Shown: positions 1-8,946 of the stretch, one piece after another
How the letters are laid out: every line of letters begins with the position of its first letter
How positions within the stretch are numbered: the stretch's first letter is position 1
Source: Bacilli bacterium
Lineage (GTDB): Bacteria; Bacillota; Bacilli; Bacillales; Amphibacillaceae
Assembly: GCA_012838505.1 (NCBI GenBank)
Contig: DUPD01000095.1
Coordinates: forward strand, 1 to 33,691
Reading direction: 5' to 3'
Length of the DNA: 33,691 bases
The notes under the pieces: model-generated
Told to the model about the DNA's origin: nothing
Seen by the model: the letters and a program-made list of their open reading frames with translations, nothing else
Database searches by the model: none
Program-made: the position numbers and the translations under genes

Positions 1-62
1 ATCGTCCTTTCTGTTGAATGTTGTATCGACAACTCCATTCTACAAAAAAGGACGATTTTTTT
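1..62 (+). terminator. Rho-independent terminator of an upstream plus-strand gene
   Basis: A 10-bp perfect stem (ATCGTCCTTT at 1-10, AAAGGACGAT at 47-56) runs straight into a run of T. It fits a terminator for a plus-strand gene lying left of the window. The loop is long, 36 nt. Confidence 0.7.
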
Positions 63-70
63 GAACTAAA

Positions 71-129
71 AAACACTAAAAGGGCTGGACCGAAGGTCAA
101 TAAACATTGACTTTTCGGACAGCCCCTTT
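71..129 (-). terminator. Terminator downstream of selO
   Basis: This is a long imperfect hairpin whose arms AAAAGGGCTG (78-87) and CAGCCCCTTT (120-129) continue inwards with more pairing. Read on the minus strand it is followed by TTTTAGTGTTTTTT. It lies 17 bp past the selO stop and closes the permease-selO transcription unit. Confidence 0.8.
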
Positions 130-145
130 GTCTGTGAATACTCAG

Positions 146-1612
146 TTATGTTCCACAGAAGGTTTGGTATGGTTGGTCTGAATTAGGTGGAAGTTCTGTA
201 TAACTTAATTGTTGTTCTGAATATGCATATGGATCTTTCAGTACCTGATAAAATTGTTTAAACGGTTGATAATCACGATCATTAACTGCTTTTTTAAGAA
301 CTGCTTCTACTTGAAAATTCCTTGGTATGATAGCTGGATTCGAATGCTTCATTAATGCAATGATATCCTCTTCAGAATTAGACTGATCATTTAGCTTCCC
401 TTTCCACCGCTTATGCCATGCTTGAAATTCAACTGATTTAAACCAGTTTTGTTTGCTAAAATCGCCGATCGTTAAGGCGCGGAATGTATCTGTATAATCC
501 GCTTGGAACTTTTTCATTAAAACAAGTAGTTGATCAATCAATGAGCGGTGGATATCTGTTTCAGCGAAGAAGCCTAATTTCGCTTTCATCCCTGTCAACC
601 ACTCTTCTTCATATACCTCTGTAAAATAATTCAGTAATGACTCTGCACCGTGAATCGCATCTTTTGGTTCATCAGCTAAAATTGGTAGCAATGCTTCGGC
701 AAGTCGAGCCAAATTCCAAACTGCAACAGGCTTCTGCTGATTAAAAGCATATCGACCATGTTGATCAATTGAACTGAAAACAGTTGCCGGCTCGTATCGA
801 TCGATAAACGCGCATGGACCATAATCAATCGTTTCACCACCGATCGTCATATTGTCAGTGTTCATTACACCATGAACGAAGCCAACTAAATCCCATTTAG
901 CAATTAAGCTTGCTTGTCTTTCAACGACTTCTTTTAAAAAGGCTAAATAACAGTTTGATTTCTCCTCAAGCTGTGGGAAGTGTCGAGCGATTGCATAATC
1001 TGCTAATCGCTTTAAATTTGCTTCTGTCCCATATTTCCTTGCATATTGGAACGTGCCAACTCTTAGATGACTGGAAGCAACTCGAGTGAGAATCGCTCCT
1101 GGTAATGCTTGCTCACGATAGACATCTTCACCTGTTAACACAACGGCTAATGCTCTCGTCGTTGAAATTCCTAGACCATGCATTGCCTCGCTGATCAAAA
1201 ACTCTCGTAACATTGGTGCCAAACTTGCACGTCCATCACCACCACGTGAATAAGGAGTTTTTCCAGCACCTTTTAATTGAATATCAACATGATCACCATT
1301 TTTCAGCTGATGTTCACCGAGTAAAATGGCACGCCCATCTCCTAACATTGTAAAATAGCCAAACTGATGGCCAGCATAAGCTTGAGCAATTGGTTTTGAG
1401 TCTGGTGGAATTCGATTGCCTGACAAGATAGCCAAGCCCTCTCGACTCGTCAATAATTTAACATCTAAATCCAAATCCTCTGCCAGTTGCTCATTAATAA
1501 TCACCCAGTCGGGATTTTGAACAGGAGTTGGGTTCGTATAAGCATAAAAATGATCTGGCAGTGATAAATAGCTTGATGAAAAATTCCAACCAATCGTATT
1601 TTCCTGAGTCAT
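146..1612 (-). CDS. selO: SelO family protein adenylyltransferase (YdiU/UPF0061)
   Basis: This is a pseudokinase-fold enzyme of the SelO family, which transfers AMP from ATP to protein side chains and is linked to redox stress. At 488 aa it has the normal bacterial length. Visible family blocks are the glycine-rich GDGRA (91-95), KGAGKTPYSR (114-123), and HGVMNTDN followed by TIDYGPCAFID (247-271), which carry the nucleotide- and metal-binding residues. The C-terminus ends in FCGT; the cysteine stands near the position where animal SelO has selenocysteine. The start is ATG with AAAGGAG upstream. The gene lies 22 bp behind the permease gene, so both are probably co-transcribed. The adenylylation activity is family knowledge and the target proteins here are unknown. 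Confidence 0.95.
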   Translation of the reverse strand: MTQENTIGWNFSSSYLSLPDHFYAYTNPTPVQNPDWVIINEQLAEDLDLDVKLLTSREGLAILSGNRIPPDSKPIAQAYAGHQFGYFTMLGDGRAILLGEHQLKNGDHVDIQLKGAGKTPYSRGGDGRASLAPMLREFLISEAMHGLGISTTRALAVVLTGEDVYREQALPGAILTRVASSHLRVGTFQYARKYGTEANLKRLADYAIARHFPQLEEKSNCYLAFLKEVVERQASLIAKWDLVGFVHGVMNTDNMTIGGETIDYGPCAFIDRYEPATVFSSIDQHGRYAFNQQKPVAVWNLARLAEALLPILADEPKDAIHGAESLLNYFTEVYEEEWLTGMKAKLGFFAETDIHRSLIDQLLVLMKKFQADYTDTFRALTIGDFSKQNWFKSVEFQAWHKRWKGKLNDQSNSEEDIIALMKHSNPAIIPRNFQVEAVLKKAVNDRDYQPFKQFYQVLKDPYAYSEQQLSYTELPPNSDQPYQTFCGT

Positions 1613-1634
1613 AATTACTCCTTTCGAACCCGTT

Positions 1635-2984
1635 TTACATAGTTTGTTCAGATTTTATATTTTTAGTATAAGCAAAATAAATGACGATTCCAGCCAAAAA
1701 GCAAATGCCGAATAAGATCCAAGTTAAAGTGCTTAATTGTAAGATTAAATAACCCGTTATTAGCACAGTCACAATTGGGATAAACGGAACCCATGGAACT
1801 CTGAATTGACCAGCAACCGGTTCCCCTCTTTGTTTTCTTAAGAAAATTAACCCGATAGCAAGCATCATCATCACAACAAGTGTAACCAAATTTGTGAGTT
1901 CAGCGAGTGATTGTAATGGAATCAAACCAGAAAATAATGCTGCGATTAGTCCAGCAGCCCATGTTGCTCGTTGCGGTGTGCCAGTTTTTTCGTTTAGATG
2001 ATTTAAGTAGTTTGGTAATAGCTTTCCTTTACTCATCGCATATAAAAGTCTCGCTAATCCATATAACATCGCAATCAATACAGTCAGTAACGTTAAAATA
2101 GCCCCTACTGAAACAACAGCTGCAATAAGATTTTGATCGACATAGCGAAGCGCAAATGCTACTGGATCTTTGACACCCAAATCAGTGTAAGGAACGATAC
2201 CTGTTAATACGATCGTAACTAAAATATATAATAATGTCGAGATTCCAATTGCGATTAAAATTCCTCGTGGTAAACTTTTTTGAGGATTTTCCACTTCCTC
2301 AGCTGACATACTAATTGAATCAAACCCTAAAAAAGCAAAAAAGACGAGTGTTGCTCCTGAAGTCACACCTGAAAGTCCATAAGGTATAATTGGTGTCCAG
2401 TTTTCTGGATTAATGTAAAACAACCCAACTAAAATAAATAATGCGATAATAATGAATTTCAGAAAAAATAATGCATTGTTTAATCGTAAAGCTTTTTTTG
2501 CTTCTTGACTCACAATCCAAGTTACTAGCAATGTCATAATGATCGCAATTAAATCAATATAGGTTCCGGCTTCGCGGTTATAAGATGCTTGGAACATCGT
2601 CGGTAATGGAATTCCTAAACTGATTAAAAATCCATTCAGATAACCTGACCATCCTGAAGCAACAGATGCTGATGCAAGGAGATATTCCCAAATCGTAAAC
2701 CAACCAGCGATCCAGGCAACTCGTTTTCCTGCTATAGCAAGCATATAAGCATAAGGTCCACCTGCTAACGGCAAGCGTGATGAAAGCTCTGCATAACATA
2801 GCCCGATCAATATGATCACTAGCCCAGCAATCATAAAAGAAAAAACTAGTCCAGGTCCAGCATATTGATTTGCTGCCGTTCCTGTGATTACAAAAATTCC
2901 TGTACCAACAACGGCACCTAATCCTAATAAAACTAAATCAATTGTCTTCAAATTCTTTTTCATGTTTGTTTGATTTTCTGTCAT
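1635..2984 (-). CDS. APC family amino acid permease (YfnA/CAT-like)
   Basis: A 449-aa integral membrane transporter with about 12 hydrophobic segments. The first segment carries the APC-family substrate motif GLGAVVGTGIFV (residues 21-32), and the cytoplasmic sequence SAEEVENPQKSLPRGI is also characteristic. The overall pattern resembles the YfnA/cationic amino acid transporter subgroup, which are proton-coupled amino acid importers. The substrate cannot be read from the sequence. The start is ATG with AGAGG upstream. It is the first gene of a likely two-gene unit with selO. Confidence 0.9.
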   Translation of the reverse strand: MTENQTNMKKNLKTIDLVLLGLGAVVGTGIFVITGTAANQYAGPGLVFSFMIAGLVIILIGLCYAELSSRLPLAGGPYAYMLAIAGKRVAWIAGWFTIWEYLLASASVASGWSGYLNGFLISLGIPLPTMFQASYNREAGTYIDLIAIIMTLLVTWIVSQEAKKALRLNNALFFLKFIIIALFILVGLFYINPENWTPIIPYGLSGVTSGATLVFFAFLGFDSISMSAEEVENPQKSLPRGILIAIGISTLLYILVTIVLTGIVPYTDLGVKDPVAFALRYVDQNLIAAVVSVGAILTLLTVLIAMLYGLARLLYAMSKGKLLPNYLNHLNEKTGTPQRATWAAGLIAALFSGLIPLQSLAELTNLVTLVVMMMLAIGLIFLRKQRGEPVAGQFRVPWVPFIPIVTVLITGYLILQLSTLTWILFGICFLAGIVIYFAYTKNIKSEQTM

Positions 2985-3170
2985 CTGTTTTGCCTCTTTT
3001 ATCCCAAAGTAACTCTCAGCTCATTTGTTCGTTCAATTAAGTCAAAAAAGTCCACCTTCCATCTTACTAAATCTCTAATTTGAAAGCTATAAAATCTTTA
3101 ATTTTTTAATTTTTCAAATCAATAAGTTAAATAAATTAAATACTGTCTTAAATTACAAAATCTATTAATT

Positions 3171-3213
3171 AAAAAAACCGAAAAGATGATTGCTTATACG
3201 CACTCTTTTCGAT
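3171..3213 (-). terminator. Terminator of the ric-type gene
   Basis: The arms CGAAAAGA (3179-3186) and TCTTTTCG (3204-3211) pair perfectly. On the minus strand the stem is followed by seven T (3177-3171). It lies 14 bp past the stop of the small di-iron protein gene. Confidence 0.8.
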
Positions 3214-3226
3214 TCTTTAATTTTAT

Positions 3227-3526
3227 TTATTCATGATAAGCTTGATCTGCTTTAGCTAACATTTGATAAGTTGCTTCATATGTTTCACAGCCATCACTTG
3301 GTACTTGATAGTCACTGGTAATTTCACGTAGCTTATTAAACTCTTCAGTTAAATCTACTTGATCGACACCGTCCTGCTCAACCTTTTTGTTCATTTCTGC
3401 AAATAGGTCACGAACTTCAGCCAATTCAGGATGGCCTGAACCATGAACCCTCGCCAATACAGGTGTGTATGTTGCTAATAAAGGAAAGTCTTTTTTAATA
3501 ATTTCTGCAAATCTCGTTTCAGTCAT
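3227..3526 (-). CDS. ric: Small iron-sulfur cluster repair di-iron protein, Ric type
   Basis: A 99-aa helical protein resembling the short Ric proteins of Firmicutes, related to the hemerythrin-like half of ScdA/YtfE, which helps restore iron-sulfur clusters after nitrosative or oxidative damage. Recognisable are YTPVLARVHGSGHPEL near the N-terminus, with possible metal-ligand histidines, then LTEEFNKLREITSDYQVP and CETYEATYQMLAKAD near the C-terminus. The start is the ATG at 3526 (MTETRF), because AAAGGGG lies 9 bp upstream of it. An ATG 18 bp further upstream would bury that site inside the gene. It is monocistronic between two terminators. Assignment is by recalled family pattern only. Confidence 0.75.
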   Translation of the reverse strand: MTETRFAEIIKKDFPLLATYTPVLARVHGSGHPELAEVRDLFAEMNKKVEQDGVDQVDLTEEFNKLREITSDYQVPSDGCETYEATYQMLAKADQAYHE

Positions 3527-3574
3527 AATAATTGCCCCTTTCATTGATTTAAATATAGTTTAGATGATTAGGCA

Positions 3575-3605
3575 ATAAAAAAACTTGACCGAGATCAAGT
3601 TTTAA
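3575..3605 (-). terminator. Terminator of the DUF3784 gene
   Basis: AAAACTTGA (3580-3588) and TCAAGTTTT (3595-3603) form a 9-bp stem with a 6-nt loop. On the minus strand a run of T follows. It overlaps the stop-proximal end of the gene at 3609. Confidence 0.85.
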
Positions 3606-3608
3606 ATA

Positions 3609-4346
3609 TTAATTGATATTATTTGTGATTGCTTTGATCAAGTTGGTTGTTGCTTCTGGATCTGCTAAATTAATAATTACCATACCTTTAGTCGTCTGCA
3701 TCGAAAGATAAGGCGGATGATCCGTATCCACAAATAACATAATATCATCAGATTCACTCGTTCTAAAATGACCTTTTAATTTTGAACCTAATGCTGATCC
3801 ATTGGTACGTCGGTCAATCGAAGGGAGTTCATTGATCAGTTCAACTTGCTCAATCTGATCCCATTGATAAACACCCCCATAGCTCCCGTGTATTTCTATC
3901 CCCTCTGGCAAAACAGTAACCGAAACTGATCTCGATGAAAAAATCATTGGAATACTGAACGCAGCAAGAACAATTACACTAACGACAACAGGTATAATAA
4001 ACTTTTTCCATGCCCCTTTTTTGAATTTATCATCGTCATCAAATAAGTTGCGATCAAATTTCTGAGATTTTAGCAGCAAATAAATCGATGAAATAACCAA
4101 AAATATTGAAGCAGGTATAACGATGCTTTTAATGCCTAAACTAAATAAAATCCCCGTAACTATGTATATAGAACCATTAATGTACGAATACATCCCTATA
4201 AACCGCCCGAGTCCATCTGTATCGACATTTTTCTGTTTCTTTTTAGACATTGTATTATAACCTGAAATTAGAAAATACCATTTTAACTTATGAACCATTA
4301 ATCCCAAAATGATCAGTAGTAAACCTACACCAATCAAAATCCACAT
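3609..4346 (-). CDS. DUF3784 membrane protein with C-terminal PH-like domain
   Basis: A 245-aa protein. Residues 1-22 form a membrane segment, followed by the DUF3784 signature GYNTMSKKKQKN. Two further segments lie near 52-92. After an acidic-basic linker (DDDDKFKKGAWKK), another membrane segment occupies about 112-134. The C-terminal part (about 140-245) is soluble and beta-rich (VTVLPEGIEIHG, WDQIEQVEL, MVIINLADPEAT) and resembles a bacterial PH/YcxB-like domain. The start is ATG with AAGGAG upstream. Function is unknown. It is a single gene with its own terminator. Confidence 0.7.
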   Translation of the reverse strand: MWILIGVGLLLIILGLMVHKLKWYFLISGYNTMSKKKQKNVDTDGLGRFIGMYSYINGSIYIVTGILFSLGIKSIVIPASIFLVISSIYLLLKSQKFDRNLFDDDDKFKKGAWKKFIIPVVVSVIVLAAFSIPMIFSSRSVSVTVLPEGIEIHGSYGGVYQWDQIEQVELINELPSIDRRTNGSALGSKLKGHFRTSESDDIMLFVDTDHPPYLSMQTTKGMVIINLADPEATTNLIKAITNNIN

Positions 4347-4489
4347 TTTTATCAGCTCCTTGAATTGATTGTATTAACTATTCCTTATTTCCACTTTCAA
4401 AATGACACTGACTACGCAATCAATCTAACGGTCGGGAATTTTGATAGACAAATGTTCATTTCATTTTGTCTCCCCTCATCCTCATTGAT

Positions 4490-4972
4490 TTAATCAATAT
4501 GCTGAACCATGATCAGACAAGGGTTATCCTTCCCCCATAATTCTGATAGTGTTTCGAACGGTTTAAAACCGATCGCTTGATAGAATTTTCTCGTTCGTGC
4601 ATAGTATTGATCAGGATGTGATTCAGCAAGAGTTTTAACTTGAAGGAATTGAAATCCATTATCCTTTGCCCATTTTAAAGTTTCACTAAACAAAGTCTTA
4701 CCGACCCCTTGATTGTGATACTCAGGCAAAACACCCATGACATAGATCTCCGCAGTATAGTCACTCGTTTCTTTAATTGCTATAAAACCAACCGCCTGAT
4801 TATTATCGACCGCTACAAAAAATGGCATCTGACGGCTCTGTTCAATATATTCCTGAGTCGATTCTGGAATTCCAAACCAATCCGGTAATGCCTTCAATAC
4901 TAATGATGAAATCAATTCTTTCTCACCTTGATCCACCACTTGTTCAACTATAACCGATTTACCTTCTAACAA
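4490..4972 (-). CDS. GNAT family N-acetyltransferase
   Basis: This is a single-domain acetyl-CoA dependent acetyltransferase. Its acetyl-CoA binding motif is VLPEYHNQGVGKTL (Q-x-x-G-x-G/A form), followed by FYQAIGFKPFE near the C-terminus, the usual GNAT motif B pattern. The substrate is unknown. I chose the TTG at 4972, giving 160 aa. It sits 9 bp behind GGGGAG, whereas the TTG at 4981 lies directly against that ribosome binding site. No other gene is clearly in the same unit. Confidence 0.8.
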   Translation of the reverse strand: MLEGKSVIVEQVVDQGEKELISSLVLKALPDWFGIPESTQEYIEQSRQMPFFVAVDNNQAVGFIAIKETSDYTAEIYVMGVLPEYHNQGVGKTLFSETLKWAKDNGFQFLQVKTLAESHPDQYYARTRKFYQAIGFKPFETLSELWGKDNPCLIMVQHID

Positions 4973-5040
4973 ATTAACCAACTCCCCTTGTTCGTGCTTT
5001 TTCTTATCTTATCGCGACTTTCAATCATCCAAGCGTTTAT

Positions 5041-5709
5041 CTATTCATAGATTCCGTACGTCTGATTCACATCTTGAATAAAAATAATCCCATTACCCGG
5101 CTGATCAATTTCTAAAGCGACTCGAATTGAATCAACAATTGAATTCGTAATATCCTCTTTTGATAAAATCATTACCATTTCTTTTTCAGGCTCGATATCC
5201 ATATTAAAAATCCTTTGTGTTTCATGAATACCTGAACCTCTAGCATTGATAATCGTCCCCCCTTTTGATCCAGCCGCTTTAGCCGCATCAATTACATCTC
5301 CTGCATTACCACGATTCACAATTGTAATGATCAATTGATACATAGACTTTCGAACCCCTCTCTCACTATCACTTTTTTCATTTTTATAAAAGCTTGAACC
5401 AATAATTGCTCCTGCCCCAGTTGTAAAAACAATCCCATGATTACGTTTTTCAAAGTTAAAAACAGCATTCAAATCTGCTAGAATCTTTTTAGTTGATTGA
5501 TAGTTAGTACCTAAAATAACAATTTCCTTCCGCTCATCGTATAAAGATAAAAAATTAAGGATCGAATGATTCACTGTGCCTTTTCCAATTACAACCGTCC
5601 CTCCGGGCAAACCAAGTTTTTTAGCTGTTTGTAATACTCGACTTCCCATACCATAATTGACAATTACATAAATTAATTCAAACTGAGCAACATTTTTAAT
5701 CTCACTCAC
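5041..5709 (-). CDS. Tandem P-II family signalling protein
   Basis: The protein holds two P-II-like ferredoxin folds in one chain, roughly residues 10-100 and 125-215. The repeated motifs match: LIYVIVNYGMGSRVLQTAKKLGLPGGTVVIGKG in the first and LIITIVNRGNAGDVIDAAKAAGSKGGTIINARG in the second. P-II proteins bind ATP/ADP and small effectors and control transporters or enzymes. This one follows the DUF1538 membrane gene directly, so that protein is its likely partner. The GTG at 5709 begins one base after the upstream stop and 12 bp after AAAGGAG. The TTG at 5721 would lie right against that site. There is no canonical T-loop uridylylation Tyr pattern that I can identify. Confidence 0.8.
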   Translation of the reverse strand: MSEIKNVAQFELIYVIVNYGMGSRVLQTAKKLGLPGGTVVIGKGTVNHSILNFLSLYDERKEIVILGTNYQSTKKILADLNAVFNFEKRNHGIVFTTGAGAIIGSSFYKNEKSDSERGVRKSMYQLIITIVNRGNAGDVIDAAKAAGSKGGTIINARGSGIHETQRIFNMDIEPEKEMVMILSKEDITNSIVDSIRVALEIDQPGNGIIFIQDVNQTYGIYE

Positions 5710-5710
5710 T

Positions 5711-7195
5711 TTAGCGATCAACTCCTTTTGTTTTTGACTTTATTGCAAAAATCATACCCAAAATCTGCAGGGTAATAATCGGGAACATCGCAACCATCGC
5801 GATCATACCAAAACCATCTGCCATTAAGTCTGCCCCTTCAAAAGTATCTGCTGCCCCTTGAATAAAAGCTAATACAAATGTAGCTGTCATCGGCCCTGTT
5901 GCTACACCACCAGCATCAAAAGCAATCCCTACAAAAAGTTTCGGTACAAAAAACATCATTCCTATGCCAAAAACATACCCTGGCAATAAATAATGCCATA
6001 ATTGGAGGTTCGGTACTAAAATCCGAATGGCTGATAAGCAAACAGCCAAACCGACACCAACTGAAAGTGAGATCAAGACTGCTTTCCTTTTCACATAACC
6101 ACTAGTAATATCTTCAATTTGATGTGTTAAAACATTCACTGCTGGTTCAGCTAGAATAATCACTACACCAAGCATGAATGAAATTATAATAAAGTATAGT
6201 TTGTTATCCATTGAAGCTAACGAGGTTCCCACACTCGTTCCTACGTCCATAAAACCAGTATTGACAGCAATTAGAAAAATCAATAAACCGATGAAGGTGA
6301 AAGCAAAACCAGTTAAAATTTGTCTGAAATCTTTCTTTGTTAACTTAAATGAAACTTTTTGCAAAAATAAAAAAATCACAAACAGAGGAAGAATCGAAAT
6401 GACACTCTCAACTAAATACGTTGGTATCGCCGCAATAAATGGTGTGAAAATGGCATCTTGATCACTAATCGTAATTTCTAATGCAGCTGTAAATTCATCT
6501 GTATTTGTTAAACCGTCTAAAATCATCACAGAGATAATTGCACCACTAGAAGCAAGAGCAACTAAGCCGAAGCTATCCTCTTCGGATGCTTTACTATCTT
6601 TTTTTAACTTTGAGATACCAACTGCAAGCGATAGAATAAACGGAACAGCTAAAATTCCTGTTGTTGCACCTGAAGCATCAAAAGAAATCGCCAAAAACTC
6701 TCGTGATGTAAACATGGCTAAGCCAAAAATAAGTATGTAGATAATAAATAACGTCTTATATAGAGGAATGTTATAAAAAACTCTTAGGAAACCGATAGCA
6801 ATCATAATTGCTAAGCCTATTGATACGACTATAAGTATAGTCATGCCAGAAATTTTTCCTGACGTCACGAGATTCACTTGATTTGCAAGCACGAGCAGAC
6901 CAGGCTCTGCGATTGAAATAAAAAAGCCAAGAATTAGACCAGCGATTAGAACAATCCAAAGTTTATTTCTCTGGGCTAAAGATTTTCCAGTTATATTTCC
7001 GAATGGTGTTACACCGATCTCAACACCTAATAAAAATATCGTTAATGCGATAATGATCAATACAGATCCGATCACAAATTTCCAAACCATAGCTGAACTC
7101 ATTGGTGTTAATGTGAAATTAAGCAATAGCACGATAATTGTAATTGGGAGAACAGAGTACAATACTTCTTTAAACTTTGTACTGATGATATTCAA
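5711..7195 (-). CDS. DUF1538 family membrane protein (two DUF1538 units)
   Basis: A 494-aa protein with about 12-14 membrane segments. The DUF1538 pattern occurs twice: GVTPFGNITG with ISIAEPGLLVLANQV in the N-terminal half, and VVIILAEPAVNVLTHQIEDITSG in the C-terminal half. A matching SFDASGATTGILAVPF and AFDAGGVATGPMTATF pair ends each half. The internal duplication suggests an inverted- or direct-repeat transporter fold. Substrate and function are unknown. The start TTG at 7195 sits 8 bp behind GAGGG; the GTG at 7204 would overlap that site. The stop abuts the P-II gene, implying translational coupling and regulation of this protein by P-II. Confidence 0.85.
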   Translation of the reverse strand: MNIISTKFKEVLYSVLPITIIVLLLNFTLTPMSSAMVWKFVIGSVLIIIALTIFLLGVEIGVTPFGNITGKSLAQRNKLWIVLIAGLILGFFISIAEPGLLVLANQVNLVTSGKISGMTILIVVSIGLAIMIAIGFLRVFYNIPLYKTLFIIYILIFGLAMFTSREFLAISFDASGATTGILAVPFILSLAVGISKLKKDSKASEEDSFGLVALASSGAIISVMILDGLTNTDEFTAALEITISDQDAIFTPFIAAIPTYLVESVISILPLFVIFLFLQKVSFKLTKKDFRQILTGFAFTFIGLLIFLIAVNTGFMDVGTSVGTSLASMDNKLYFIIISFMLGVVIILAEPAVNVLTHQIEDITSGYVKRKAVLISLSVGVGLAVCLSAIRILVPNLQLWHYLLPGYVFGIGMMFFVPKLFVGIAFDAGGVATGPMTATFVLAFIQGAADTFEGADLMADGFGMIAMVAMFPIITLQILGMIFAIKSKTKGVDR

Positions 7196-7358
7196 AAAGG
7201 TCACCCTCTCTTTTGGTGGATTTTTAAAAAAGCTATGAATTTTAATGGTGAAGATTTTTAGGTAAGTAAAGGGAATTGATGTTTTTATTTTAACATTATT
7301 AAACGTCTAATATTATAAAAAAACATAAATTTTAGTTTTATTTTTTTCAGAGAAAAGC

Positions 7359-7394
7359 AAAAAACCTAAATTCACAAATGTAAATTTAGGTTTT
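7359..7394 (-). terminator. Terminator of glutamate dehydrogenase gene
   Basis: A 12-bp perfect stem (AAAACCTAAATT at 7361-7372, AATTTAGGTTTT at 7383-7394) with a 10-nt loop. On the minus strand it is followed by T residues. It lies 8 bp past the gdh stop. Confidence 0.9.
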
Positions 7395-7402
7395 AGTTCT
7401 TG

Positions 7403-8689
7403 TTAGATCCAGCCTCGCTGTTTAACTGCGTTAGCAACACGATCAATTGCAATCACATAAGCCGCATCTCTCATATATAACTGTTTCTCTTCTGCTAAAT
7501 CATGGACAGCATGAAACGCAGCTGTCATCTTCGTATCTAACTTTTCTAGTACTTCTTCTTTATCCCAGAAGTAGTTCATATTCGATTGAACTTGTTCAAA
7601 GTAACTACACGTCACACCACCGGCATTACAGAGGAAATCTGGAACAAGATAAATCCCACGCTCTTTAATTAATTGATCCGCATCGGTTGATGTCGGACCA
7701 TTTGCCCCTTCACAAATAACCTTTACAGATTGACTGATTAATGAGAATTTATCTGCAGTGATTTGGTTTTCAAGTGCGGCTGGTAATAAAATATCCACTT
7801 CCTGTTCAAGCCAAGCATCACCATCCAATAGCTCATAGCCCATACCAACAGCTTTTTCTTTATCAATCGTACCAAATTTATCTTTGATCAGAACAAGTTG
7901 TTCAACATCAATGCCATTCGGATTACGGTATGTGTAGGCTTTTTTATCTTGGTTATCCCAAGTTGAGATCGTCAAAATTTTTCCACCCATTGCTGTGTAT
8001 AAACGTGCAGCATACTCAGCCACATTACCAAAGCCTTGAATACTTGCTGTTGTTTGCGAAATATCAATATTTAACGTTTTAAGTGCTTCACGCAATGTAT
8101 AGATCACACCATACCCAGTTGCTTCTGTCCGACCGAGTGAACCACCCATCCCAACAGGTTTACCTGTGATTGCACCTGGATAACGTGCACCTTTAATTGT
8201 TTCATATTCATCTAGCATCCATAACATATGCTGGGCATTAGACATGACATCTGGTGCAGGAACATCATTTAATTCACCAATGTTTTTGACAAGTTGTCTA
8301 ATATAACCACGGCACAGTCGTTCTTGCTCCGTATCTGATAACGTTCTTGGATCACAGACAATCCCACCTTTACCACCACCAAGTGGAATATCAACAACGG
8401 CTGTTTTCCATGTCATCCACATCGATAACGCGCGAATTGTATCAACTGTTTCATTTGGATCGAAACGAATCCCACCTTTTGCAGGGCCTCTTGCATCATT
8501 ATGTTGAATTCGATAACCTTTAAATACCTTTGTCGTCCCGTCATCCATTTTTACAGGTATCGTAAAGTGAAATTCACGACTTGGCTCACGTAGAATATCA
8601 CGAGCAGATTGATCTAAGTTTACTAAATCAGCAACATCGTCAAATTGTTTCTGTGCTGTTTGATACGCATTATAATTTTCTTTTGTCAA
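7403..8689 (-). CDS. gdhA: Glutamate dehydrogenase (Glu/Leu/Phe/Val dehydrogenase family)
   Basis: Reversible oxidative deamination of glutamate to 2-oxoglutarate with NAD(P), linking carbon and nitrogen metabolism. The substrate domain shows KGYRIQHNDARGPAKGGIRF, the catalytic-lysine loop PLGGGKGGI and the catalytic-aspartate segment PAPDVMSN. The cofactor domain has the Rossmann motif QGFGNVA. The end, FLCNAGGVTCSYFEQVQ, is also typical. The TTG at 8689 is chosen because GGGGGA lies 8 bp upstream. An in-frame TTG at 8716 has no ribosome binding site. Length from 8689 is 428 aa, normal for the hexameric class. Coenzyme preference and the exact paralogue (RocG/GudB/GdhA) cannot be decided here. 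Confidence 0.93.
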   Translation of the reverse strand: MTKENYNAYQTAQKQFDDVADLVNLDQSARDILREPSREFHFTIPVKMDDGTTKVFKGYRIQHNDARGPAKGGIRFDPNETVDTIRALSMWMTWKTAVVDIPLGGGKGGIVCDPRTLSDTEQERLCRGYIRQLVKNIGELNDVPAPDVMSNAQHMLWMLDEYETIKGARYPGAITGKPVGMGGSLGRTEATGYGVIYTLREALKTLNIDISQTTASIQGFGNVAEYAARLYTAMGGKILTISTWDNQDKKAYTYRNPNGIDVEQLVLIKDKFGTIDKEKAVGMGYELLDGDAWLEQEVDILLPAALENQITADKFSLISQSVKVICEGANGPTSTDADQLIKERGIYLVPDFLCNAGGVTCSYFEQVQSNMNYFWDKEEVLEKLDTKMTAAFHAVHDLAEEKQLYMRDAAYVIAIDRVANAVKQRGWI

Positions 8690-8810
8690 AGTTCCATTCC
8701 CCCAGTTTAATTTCAAAATAAAAAGTCTTATAAAACAATTATGACTATTTCAGTTGATAATTCAAGTAAATTGTCTGAAATTTCGTCATTTAATTATAAT
8801 TTTTTAAAAT

Positions 8811-8863
8811 TAAAAAGCCCTAGTACACATTTTAGCACAAAACAATGCATACTAAAGCTTTTA
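8811..8863 (-). terminator. Probable terminator of the satD-satE unit
   Basis: On the minus strand AAAAGC plus a partly G-U paired TTTAGTA segment (8862-8850) pairs with TACTAGGGCTTTTT (8825-8812), followed by AATTTTAA. The loop is about 24 nt. It is the only T-tailed hairpin between satE and gdh, so satD-satE messages probably end here and gdh has its own promoter further on. Confidence 0.55.
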
Positions 8864-8905
8864 AAATTCATGAATCTCCAAAGTAATTAATAGGCAATGT
8901 CAAGA

Positions 8906-8928
8906 GTGCATCATTTACTTTGATGCAC
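8906..8928. repeat. Downstream copy of the GTGCATC-N9-GATGCAC dyad
   Basis: A perfect inverted repeat with 7-bp arms GTGCATC and GATGCAC and a 9-bp AT-rich centre. It lies 18 bp past the satE stop. Arms and spacing are identical to the core of the large palindrome upstream of satD (10413-10435). No T-run follows directly, so it is not an ordinary terminator. It may be a regulator binding site or an RNA processing hairpin. Confidence 0.75.
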
Positions 8929-8946
8929 CACTGAACGAATCATTCC

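Noticed and set aside
2985-3170. A riboswitch before the amino acid permease
   Set aside because: The leader is AT-rich without a T-box sequence, lysine-type motif or T-tailed hairpin that would support one.
6174-6461. A 95-codon plus-strand frame inside the DUF1538 gene
   Set aside because: It is fully antisense to a strongly supported membrane protein gene, with no ribosome site of note. It is a shadow frame.
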